Source: Leucaena leucocephala
Taxonomy: Eukaryota > Streptophyta > Magnoliopsida > Fabales > Fabaceae
Direction: 5' to 3'
NCBI GenBank assembly: GCA_037074615.1
Contig: CM073557.1
Location: 8,758,501 to 8,822,500, forward strand
Length of the DNA stretch: 64,000 nt
Shown here: positions 23,301-35,300 of the stretch, in pieces
How the letters are laid out: each line of letters starts with the position of its first letter
Numbering within the stretch: position 1 is the stretch's first letter
The notes under the pieces: model-generated
Databases searched by the model: none
Seen by the model: the letters and a program-made list of their open reading frames with translations, nothing else
Told to the model about the DNA's origin: nothing
Program-made: the position numbers and the translations under genes

Positions 23301-26300
23301 TCCGCTACGTGTCTTTGGATGCACTGTTCTTGTTCATATTCATCATCCTCCCTCAAAGTTCCATCCCCGTGCCACTAAATGTGTCTTCTTGGGCTACTCC
23401 TCCCAAAAAGGTTACAAATGTTTTGATCCTGTGTCCAAACACCTGTTTGTTACCCGTGATGTCACCTTTGTTGAGCACCAGTCATATTATCCCAAGTCTT
23501 CGATTCCGGGGAAACAGGAATGCTTGGGTGTAAACCTAGTAAAGTCCCTATCAGCACAGTGAAAAAAAAGAAAAAGCAAACTGTGGTGGAAACTGACAAG
23601 GATGAGAACAAGCAGAAAAAACGAGAAATGGATGAAATGAGAACAGACAAAGGTCTTATCAAAGGTTAGTTAGGAAACTCATTTATCTCTCACACACGCG
23701 TCCTGATATCACCTTTGCAGTGAGCGTTGCCAGTCAACATATGCATGATCCACAAAAGAAACATATGGACTCGGCTTACAAGATACTACAATACTTAAAA
23801 GGTACTCCTGGCCGTGGGCTATTCTTTAGAAAGAGCACAAATAGATCGGTAGAAATCTACACCGATGCTGATTGGGCAGGATCACAAGAAGACAGTCGAT
23901 CAACCTCTAGCTATTGCACATTTGTATGGGGAAATCTTGTCACTTGGCAGAGTCAGAAACAGAAAGTAGTGGCTAAAAGCAGTGCAGAATCAGAATTACG
24001 AGCCCTTGCTCAAGGAATCATGGAGGGTCTATGGTTAGCAAGAGTTGCAAAAGAGGCTCATTTGAAGATAGATGCTCCATTAAAGTTATTTTGTGACAAC
24101 AAGGCTGCTATAAATATGGCCTTGAACCCTATCCAGCATAGCAGAACTAAACATGTAGAAATCGACAGACACTTCATTCGTGAGAAAGTAGAGGATGGGA
24201 TTATGTGCCTCACCTACATACCTACAAGGCTACAAACTGCAGATATTCTCACCAAGGGAAGAAATATTTGAACGGCTTCTAGGCAAGTTGGACATGGTCA
24301 ATATCTATGATCCAACTTGAGGGGGAGTGTGGGAATATCCTAATATCTAAATCATTAATATTAGGATATTATTGTTAGAGATATTATTGTTATTATATCA
24401 TTGATATTAGGATATTATTGTTAGAGATATTATTGTTATTATTAGAAACATATCAGATTTGATTTAGGTGTAGTTATTAGAGATTTGATTTTATCTTGGT
24501 GTATCTCATTTGATTCCCAAGAACTGTGTATATATATATGAGGCATAAGCCAAAGCAATGATCATTAGACTATTTCAAGACAATTCTTCAAAAGGTACAC
24601 CTAAAGTTACCAAGATTGTCCCACAACAGCTTTCTTTAAAATCCATGGCTAATAAAAAAGGAGACTGAGCACTTCATATAAACTGACAAAGCAGCTAAGA
24701 TAATATAACTCAAAAAAATTCCATGACTTCTATTCTGTAAGATCACTTATTTATCTTATGCATTCATCCCCCACGATTGGCCTCACAATTTTAATGATAA
24801 TTCTATTTATTGCCATTATTTCACAATATTTAAAAACAAGAAAAATAGAGTGTTTCATAACTCATAGGAGACAATATACTATTGTCAAACATCTTAGTTT
24901 AAGACAACCTGGCCCAACAAAATTTACTTCTAAACTACATTTGTCATTTTTACTTGAAACAGCTTCCATGAAATCCTTTGAACAAAGAAGCATGGTGATT
25001 CTTAACGAAAAAATTTGGATTAATGAATGCACTTCTTTAACATAATCATCTAAAATATAAATCTTTCGAATTCATGTGATAAATCATAGCATATGATCGT
25101 TCCTATTCTATGCATAGATTGCCAAAAGTAATAGAGAAATCCACAAGGGGAAACATGACAAATACCTGAAGGTTTGCACCATCAGTAACAGGCTCAAGTG
25201 AACCCAGGTCATGAAGCCAATTAATGAACAATCTGAAAAATGGCCTAGGATTGAAAGATGCCTTCTTTTCCTCTGAATCTTTTCTAATGAATCTGACAGT
25301 CACTGCCAGAATCTGCAATGGACCATGGAAAATTAATAAACCACCTTTTAAAAATGAAGTTTTAAAAATGAATTCTGAAGGAGGATGAATGATTAGAAGC
25401 AAATTTGTATATTACAAACCTTGGAAAGAATGTTTTTGCTTGATCCCTGCTCCATACAACAGTCAAATCACTCAATAGGTTATTATAACATTTTAACAAG
25501 AAAAGAAAAAGGGATATAGTTTTCACCTCTAATATTGTATAGACAAGCTTAGCAAAAGTATCAATTGCAAGAAATGACATTGTGTGCATTTGTTGAGGAG
25601 ATTGCAATGCCCCTGAATTAATCACCTCAGAAGATAGGCAATGTGCAACAGCTAGTTCCTGAGAAAGGAAAATTTAAGAGCTTAATTATAACCCTCATTT
25701 GGGAGGGATATAGATTGCATCAAGAATGAGGTGATACCATCAAAAGCCTGAAAAAATTATCAGTTATATCGTCGCCCTTGAGTAGACCATTCTGATGTAA
25801 TTGTAAGATAAAATGGGCAGCAGCCGCATCATTTGCACCAGGCAGGTCGCATATCCTGTACCATTCCGCAAACAACATAGATACCTGCAATGGTTTTGAC
25901 AGCAAGTCAGCACTGTGAAAACAATTAAACCATCTATAAATATTCTAAAATATCAAATTCATCACTTGTCCCCACCCAATCACAATTCGGTGCTGCCCAG
26001 AGGAAATAAAATTCACAATCAACAAAAAATAGAATACACATCATTTCCTAACTAATATGCAATTAAACTACAAACTACATTTCATGTTATGCTACAATGT
26101 AAACTAGAGGATAAGAACAGGAATAAGATTTTGATGAGGCTTACACAAAAGTGAAACTCTAAGCCGCCTTGAAGCAGCTACTCCTATTGTTCTATAGAAC
26201 AATTTGAAAATAGATGCTAAATACCTAACGAATACTCCTAAATATATTAATAAACTCCACTCAGATAAGCTTCAGTCCAATAATACTAATTCACGCAGAA

Positions 26301-29300
26301 AAGACACAATTTACAGATAACTCATCATAATTAAAGAAATGAGAGGTGTTCATCATATTTCGGTTTATTATAATGTTCAAAAATGAAAAATTCATTACAT
26401 AACCCATTAGCCTGTCACCTATTCAAAGTGAGATGTGACTACTTCACAAAAAAATAGCACACTATCACTTTTTAACATTTTGATTACTATCCTGCTCCCT
26501 AAAGCTAAACCTAAGATTAAGCCTTTAATGTCAAATAACCAGTTAAAGCTTTAGCAAATACGTTAACAGTTCCAGACAGTTGAATTTCAGGGAGCCCAAA
26601 CTAAATTAAGAAACAACAAAGGTTAAGGTGGTTTTACTTATCAAGTGATAAAATATATGAACATATATAAAAAAAGCTATCAACAATAGCAATAACAAGG
26701 GATCCCACATCTACTTTAAATAACTTTATATCTACTAAAGGATTTTTGTTTTTTCCCCCAAAAAAGTCAAACATGCAACTTTTAGATATATTCAAAAAAG
26801 ACTTCTCTTAGCCTTTCAACTTTTGACAAATCCTAAAAACAATATGCTGCTTTTTCATAAGATAGATTTAGCTTATCCAAAAGCTCTAGGGAAAATTTAT
26901 GGTTTTTTTTATAACACACAAATGTTCATCCAAACAAGCACCTGATCAGAGCCATATGGACAAGCGACAGAATATGAAACGACCTGGCAATTTATATGAC
27001 ATCATACCTGCTCACGGAACTCACGCAATCCAGCAGGATCTGGTTCAACGGATTCAACATTGTTAAATTCATCCCCGCTAGCAAGTGGCCCAGGACTCTG
27101 CTTTTCACAAGGGAATAATATGAAAAAAAAGGAAGGTTCACAACGGTTAGAAGCAAAATATTTTCCTATCAATAAGACAACAGTGACTGTTGAATTATGC
27201 ATTTCCTCAAACCTTTTTGTCCCTCGATTGTTTATTCTTATCTTCTTTTCCAGTACCAATGCCAGATAACGAAGCAGCATTAGCAGCTGGATTCTTGATC
27301 ATCTCTACCAGCTGCTGCAATGATTCAGGTGATCCAGGCTTTGTAGAAAGCTGCAAAATATGAAATGGCAGAGGACTCAGACACTGAGCAATATGTAAAC
27401 CAACACAAAAAACAAATACATACCTTTGCCAAAGCATCAACAAGATTGTGAAATTCAGAGATAACTTTGGGTTCCTCAATGACCAAGGTTTGAAGAAGAG
27501 AAATAGAAAACTCCATTGCAGCCTCTGCACATCATCCAATACGTCAGTGGCATTAAATAAAACATTACCGATAATGAGATACAGTCAGTCAACATACTGT
27601 TCCTGCCCCCATCAGTCAGTTTAGCCATATGAACATTGTATTCAGCAAGGTTTAGCAATTCACTACGAATAAGACCAACGGAAATATCTTTATTAAATTT
27701 CCTTTCTTCTTCAGAATAAATTACCTGCAACAAATTACACAATAACACATTATAGGGTATAAAAGCAAAAGCAACAGATTTTCAAAAGTCACAAAAATAA
27801 AACAAAAAAGAGGCATCTTTTTAAGTGTCTACAAAAAGAAACAAAGAGCAGAGAAGAGAAAAGCCAGTTTTATGGTAATGGTACAATACAAGATGCTGAA
27901 ATAATCATTGGCATGAAAAATAATTGAATAATACAAGTCAGAGATCAAGCTTTATTTCCAAGAAAAGATTGATAGAATATACCACAAATACAAAAATGGT
28001 ATCAATAATTCAATTCCAAAAATATATGGAATCCTTTGATCATTTCATTCATTTAACTAAAATCGACATTTTTTCTTTCTTTCAAAACAAGGAATGAAGA
28101 ATGGAAACCATGCTTAACAGGATAAATGTCAGTCCAACATATATCTATGTTATATTGTAGGTTCGGTATATCATACCCAAAATTCAGCCACCAGGGATAA
28201 ACTCATGTGGTAAGAGAAGGTGTGGATAGTATCCAAAGAATGAACTTTCTTGGTACGCCCAAAAACTTAAAAGAAATTATAATTTTAAAAAGAAAAACAA
28301 AATCATACCCAACTAGTAAGTTCCTTTACAGCAAGCTTGCAAACATCACGAATAGCAGTAAGAATTGCAAGATGAGCAGCCACGTGAATGTTGTTTGATG
28401 CATTATCATATAAACTTTTAAAAACCTGTTAGAAATAACGCCTGGTCATTCTCCTTAATGAAAGATAACAAAGGACAGATGAGAGGACTATGAAAGGAGT
28501 GAAACAGCCAAAAAACTAGCAAACAATGAATAAAGTTCAAGAACAATAATACTCCCAGTAAAAGACAGCAAACCTTTTGAGCCACAGCTAAGGCTGCCTC
28601 ATCTCGACTAACACATCTCAGAATAATTTCAGGAACCTCAGAAATGACTCCCTAAGCAGAAGTCAAAACCCAAGCAAAAAAAGAAAAAAAATAGAGTTAC
28701 AATATGCAGGAAAGAAAATTTTAAATAAATGGTTTTAATTAGCGTCAGGAAAAAAACACAAAGTAAAGATAGCAACTCATGTTTAACATAACAGAAGAGA
28801 TTGAATAATTTAAGAATATACCTGGATGTCAGCTTCTCCAGAATCATTACAGATCAAAGCCTCTAACTGAAAACAATTAAAGAAGGACGTCAACAAACGT
28901 TGGGAATAAACTTAAAATTCTGATAGTACCCAAAACAAAATCACAAGTTGCATAGCACACCAGACTCTTGAGAGAGATCAATTTCCGTACACACCCTCCC
29001 TAAAAACATAAATAAAAGCTGAAAGAAAAGCAACAAAATTCCCACAAGTTTAACAGCAAATCTAAAGATAGAACTATTATCATTCCCACAGCTAATTTGG
29101 ATTTCAACCTACCCAATATCCTACCCAAGCATTTGTCAAATTATAGATTATTTTAAAAGCGTAAATTAATAGTAATAACACCAAGCTGCTTAACAACTAG
29201 ATCAAAGTTTACCAACTTGAATACTCATTTCAAGCACACATGATTTTTTGCATAAAGATGAACAAAGCACAAAAGTGATTTGGCAAAGCACAAGAAAAAA

Positions 29301-32300
29301 TTGTCAGCACATAAAATTGCTTTAAATAATTAAAAACAGGTTATGCAGAGACTTTGGTATTAGTTGTTAGATGAGCTATCTTAACTAAGAATCAAAAATT
29401 TGGAATTAGTATTATCGATTTTATTGGTGCTTGGATATTAGTTATCTCTTTCCTGGATAATTATTTACCTGCTGTGTTTAATTTCCATTGAACTTGTAAA
29501 GCCACGGATATAATAAAGAACCATAAAGCATGAAATATAAAAAGAAAATGATCCATCAGTCTGTCAGAGGAATACTATGTAGTTAAATTAAACTGTGAAA
29601 GTAAGACAAGCAGTAGGAAACAGAAATAACAGTAAATCACAAACCTTCTGTGCAACAACTTGGTATTTATCAAGGGCATCCCTTGTGGTGAGTGCAGCCT
29701 CGACACTACTTCCAAGGCGCTCCACTACTGATGAAGCTTGTGGCTGTGAAGATGCTCCGGATTCCTTGCAACAGGTCAAAAGAACATTTAGATGCCAAAA
29801 TATTACACATCATAAGGCAAATTCATTAAGGATGCTTATATAAATTTTTTACCTTCACATCAGAAGAGTCATGCAACTCAGGGGTGGATGCAGCTGAAGG
29901 AAATGAGGCAGCAACAGAATCATTCTCCACACTATGCTTGGGAACACCATCAGTTTCTCTCAGGTGAATTGAGGGAGCACTGAAACATGACCAGAATACT
30001 ATAAAAAACAATTTCAAGTAAGGGTGCAAAAGATATCAACAAAATGAATAACATGTAAGAACCTAAAGTGTGAAGCCAAATTTGACTCTGCTACATCATC
30101 TGACAATCGAGAGACTGCTTCATATCCTGTACTTCCAGGGCCCACCGAGTAACCTGGATTAACATGTCCTGATCCAGGACCGTAGGTTCCCATGAGTCCA
30201 GCACAGCCAGATTGAACCCCAACACCAGCAGCCATGGAATGAGAGCTCTGGCTAGACTGGTTTTGCCATGGAAGCCGAACAAAGTCCTAATGTAATAAAA
30301 GTAAGCAACCAGAAATTCAGTAAAATTATTCATAACATATAACCAGTCTACCAACAATTTAGAATACAGAAGTTAGCAGGTTAAATACCTCATAAACACG
30401 TTGCTGTGACAGTGTCAACTGACCAGGTTTTGGACGAAGTGGCTCAGGCACACCACCCATAGAACCTTGTGTATACAAGGTTGCATCAAAAAATTTTGGG
30501 CCCATACCCTCTCGATGCTTCCTTCTCAAAGAAAGCTGCTGACCTATCTCTGCATCAATGGTGTTTATTGCCTACAAAATAGTTTATACCACCAATAGCC
30601 CACAGACAATTATACAAGGTTGTGAAAAACAAAAAGTTTTAAAGTAAAAATAAAACAATTCGTCCACAGTAAGGCAGTAAGACATTCACCAAAAATTCCC
30701 AAGGAGGCTTATTAGCCAGATCTAAGTCCACCAGTAATCACTGGGCTGTCTTCCACATTTTATTAAGTTATACTTTTCATCAATGGTCAAAAAACATATA
30801 GTAAACATCAAAAGTATTGACATCTCCAAACAATACACAGCGATATTGCCCTATACATTTTTTAAACTTCTACAGGAATGTAGTACATTTTCACCCTAAG
30901 ACGCCTACATTTGTTCATTTTTCTATAATCTAAACTTCAATATACATCCCAGGATCGAAGACGTTAAGATAGTAAAACATATATGCAAAGCCCCTTAATC
31001 AGACTTAAAAGGCTAATTTTCCTATCATGAACAACTAAGTACATATAATTCAATGGTTTGAAAGGATTTCATGAAGCAGATACAAAATTACAAGGCTGTT
31101 GCTTTATTATTTTGACTTTATTTTTTTAACAATTTGATGGTTTATGCATAATACAGAACCAAATTGTAGGTAAAAATTTCTGGTTTGACTCAGCAATTAG
31201 TTTGACATTCATAATGAGTTAGAATATTTCATTATAATAACTAATTTAAAGATAGTTTGCACCAGATTGTAAGAATGAAAACTAAATCAAAGCATCTGAC
31301 AAAAATATTATTTACAGATGAGAACAAAAGCACATCAGAGTAACTTCCAACCAAAAAACCCAGAGCTATCTATTGACATAAATTGAAAGAACCATTCAAT
31401 TTGTCCAAGGCATGCTATAATAATATAGTTATGTTACTGAAACATTAGCTAAATCATTAGAGAACTGTTTTCTCAAATAGCATAGAAAAACAAATATAAC
31501 AATGGTGCAATTGGCAAAACCAGACCCAACAAAGTCATTATTGTCTACTCCAAAGAGACAAGAACATATTTGGAAGGTAATAAAAGGTCCGCAACTGCTA
31601 TACAATCAGCAGAACCAACCTTTTCAGTAGCAGCCTGTTCAATGACAGCACAACCAAGATCAAGATTATCATTGGTAACAAGTTGTACTGCTTGTTCAAG
31701 AATTTCATTTGCAATATTTAAACCCTGAAATGAAGTCCTCAGTTGACTTGATATTGATGCACGTAAAGGTTCCTGGAAGAAACCAGAGTAACAATATGGA
31801 ACAAGTAATTAAATCATGGAACAATAAAGTATGACATCATAAAGAGATTGCTTATATTTTTTTGACTACAAGTGAAAATAAATACTAATATTTCCAAGCT
31901 TTACCTTGCATGTGACATGAGCCAGACTCCCAGCCAAACTAGCAACCATCAGGTGTGCAGCATTTCCTATACGCGTCTCATCCGATTCCATGGCATAATC
32001 CTATGATTGAATGAATTTAACAAAATGAAAACCGATAAAAGGGAAGTCAGAACAAGGTTTACTGGCACAGACTTCCAATTTAAAGGTCATGAATACAATA
32101 CTCAGTTGCTTCCAAATAACATCTGCCCTTCCCCAACCATATAAACCGGCTACAATCTTAAAATGCAAATCTTAAGGAAGCCTCTTCTAACCTTGTCACA
32201 TCTACTACGCTATTATGACCATACTTCAAAAACCATGTCTACAACAACTTTGGCACAAAAAGGTAATTTATTATGAGTTTCAAAAACTACTCGTACTAAT

Positions 32301-35300
32301 ACTACATGGATTATAGACTTTGGAACTTCTGAACACATGATAGACTCATATCAGTCATTTGAATTGCATACACCTTGTGCTAGTAATTTATTAAAAAAAA
32401 TAGCTGTAGGTTTCTAAGCTTTTGTTGCCGGTAAAGGAAGCATCAGAATTCCATATTCTTTGTCCTGAAAGCAGTGCTTCATGAATCAAAGCTGACTTCT
32501 ATCCTGCCTATGATTCAATGAACTTGAATTGCTCAGCTAACCTCCTTTCATATCATTTCGTATTTCAAGACCTATAAGACTATAATTGAATCTTATTTTT
32601 TTATGTCAGCATTATTTTTTTCTCCAAAATAGTTGATAGACATTCAACAGATTTTGCTGCTTCAAAACACAATTGTTAATATGAGCTTCATAGTTCACAT
32701 CAAAGAATAAGTATTTACAGGTGAAAGGAGTAAATAACAAGAATCAGGTAAGACTTGCCCGGCATAAAACACAATAACTAGCTAAAGCTGATAAAAGCAT
32801 GGATTTTTTCCCTTTGTAAACATAAAAACGTGGAACTTCAAAACCAATAACGTATAAAGGCTCCATTGAGATGCCAACCTTTAAAACAAGCTCTTTTGTT
32901 GTTTGTGTTGCTATGGAAACACTACGCTGCACAATACCAGACACAATTTCTTTGATAGCTCTATCCATTGCAATTGGAACCACTCTGTTGTATATGTATA
33001 AAGATAGACACAGGAGGTCAGATCTTCTGAGATTCAAAAGAGAAGTAAACAACTATAGTGAGAATTGCAAACCTCTGAAAATGCATTTGCAAACCCAAAC
33101 CATTGAGCTTCTGATTGATAATAACATGAGTCCCAATATTAGGTATAGCCGTTGGAACCTACAAACACAAGATGCAGCTAAGTCATTTGTGCATAAAAGG
33201 AGTATACTGTTAAGTTAGAAATGGTCAAATAGGAAGGAAAAAGGCCTTGTTCAGTGGTTCCAAACCTGGCTGATAGAGAAAGGCATTGAAGATGAAGAGA
33301 GTCCTTGAGCAACAGCAAGTTGATCAGACAAGCCCAAAGCTGCTACCTTCTCTTCCTCGATTAATGACCCAGTAGAGAGATGAAGAGGCGCAGCATACTA
33401 TTCCATCGAATAACAAAAAGTGTTAAAAAATACCATCGTACTTCCAAACACCACAAAATATTAAGAGAACAAACCTGAGACAACAAGTGGGTATGTCCCC
33501 CAGTATTAGATGGATTGGTAACTTCAAGTGGCAGTTCAACTTGATTTACCGGGGTTACAAGGCCTGATTTAAGATCAGTCATTATTTGTGTTTGGGTTGC
33601 CCCCGCATCTTTATTAGAGAAATCAGGATTTCCATCAACTTCTCTCTTACGATCCTTCAGGAGAGAAGTTGGTGTGATATCTTTCATATCAACACCAAGA
33701 TTTTTTAATAAAACCTGGATACCACAACAGCTTCTGTAAGTCACAGAAATTTATGCTGATAAACACTACTCGATGACAATAAAAGGAACACCATATCTAC
33801 CTCGATGTCAAACTTGAGGTTCATTTTTAAGTTAGGCATCGAATATATCTCAGCAAGTAATCCCAGAATTCCCATGGTCCAAGGATTAGGAGGTTGATAT
33901 GCAAGACTGCTTTGGCATGGCTCCAGGATCTACAACATCCAATTGAACATAAAATAAGATTTGTTTTAAAATGACTATCATTATGTAGTTCATATTCTCA
34001 CAACAATAAAATATACCTTTGAAGTAAATGGAATTACTGCAATCATCAGTCCTTTCTCATAAGCCTGTAGAATTTGAAAATCAGTGAGAGAAAAAATAAT
34101 AGACAGGTAATTTCATCCACAAAACATTCCAAAAGGGAAAAAGCAAATTATCAACTGAGGTGCCAGCAGCCGTTATTAATTACATGATATAGATATTACC
34201 TCTATAATCAGAGACTTAGGGTCTATTTCACGAGCCCTCAAAACTTGATTCCTTCCGATTGTTAGCTTTCCTAGCCAGCTACCCAGATTTTTCAGCAAAG
34301 AGCGTTCTTCTGAGCTTGACTTTATAAGCTCCGATCCTAACAAAACCTGAAGAGGACATAAATGCCCATTATTGGTCTAAATTTTCAATTTCAGTAATTC
34401 ATCACTTTCAAGGAAAAAACAATAGCTCAAACCTTGCAATTCTCGTAAGTTGCTTGGACAATTTCTTTAGTCAAAGGCTTTGAATTAATTTTGTCCAAGA
34501 ATTTCAGGTATAAGTCATGGAAATTTGGCTCAATGCTTGCTCTGTCAATATGTTAGTGGAAAATGGTATAAGCAAACATATTGCGAGTATAAATATAAGA
34601 AAATATGGTATCTATATAATTCACACAAATGATAATAGATACCAAAAAGGGCGTCCAATACAAGCATAAAATCAACACAAACCTCCATATTCATGCATAA
34701 ACCATTCACCCTGAGCAACCACATCTGAATTTTAGAAAATTCTCTCTCCTCCCATTTAGCTCTACATTTAGTTATCTATTCATGAATTACAACAGCTAGT
34801 AGGAAGTAAAGTAACTTCAGATGTTGCACCCTTAGCCAATGGCCTTGTGGCCTTGTGGCCTTGTGGCATGGAAGCTCCCATGTAAATGGGAGGTCACAGA
34901 TTCGATCCCGCACTTGCCCCTTTAATTCAAATTATATATATATTGCACTCTTACATTCTTAAAAATAAACACCATCAAAACCACCGTACTATCAGCTAAT
35001 AACAATAAATCATTTTGCACTCCCAGGATGTAAAGTATTTTATCTATTAACTCAAGTATACTGGTCCTATCTATACCTGCTATCCATGCACATTGAATCA
35101 ACATAAAACAGAGTTAGAAATTGCATAATGTGGATTTCTTAAGAATGCTGACCTTTTCATAACCAAATATTCTGCAAACCAGGGATAGTACTTCTCTTTT
35201 AAAACTTCAGTAAATTCTTTTGCCTTGGCTTCAACATTAGCAGCAGAAATATTGTTGATTATGAATGATATTTTGTCCTGAACCTCTGATCCTGGAGCCT

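Larger units (their letters stand above)
20453..24590 (+). mobile_element. Truncated Ty1/copia element in NOT1 intron 43
   Basis: A plus-strand element, antisense to NOT1, inside intron 43. It has LTRs at 20453-20671 and 24328-24590, an iMet-type primer site and a purine tract. Gag, protease and integrase are recognisable but broken. The reverse transcriptase is missing: sequence jumps from the integrase tail to GMLGCK-like sequence just before RNase H, with the junction near 23510. The flanks AAGGG (left) and AAAGG (right) are a possible 5-bp target duplication with one mismatch. The element cannot transpose on its own. Confidence 0.92.
11313..25884 (-). other. NOT1: NOT1 C-terminal Not1 domain (exons 40-51)
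   Basis: Residues about 1877-2405, the superfamily homology domain that assembles with NOT2 and NOT3/5. Landmarks: SMLFAEWYRICDLPG, LFQFMEPFLRHAELGGP, TLIVDLDTEGRYLFLNAIAN, and NRPHPWGLLITFIELIK joined to NPRYNFWNRSF. This block contains the two largest introns, 43 (20331-25165) and 44 (14006-20268), both enlarged by copia insertions. The reading frame is intact across them. Confidence 0.88.

Noticed and set aside
22928..23533. 201-codon ORF overlapping the copia integrase
   Set aside because: Reads in another frame over a clear integrase frame (21790-23562); a shadow.
27207..27748. Long minus-strand frames running through NOT1 introns
   Set aside because: They are exon sequence plus intron readthrough; splice sites and phase give the shorter exons listed for NOT1.
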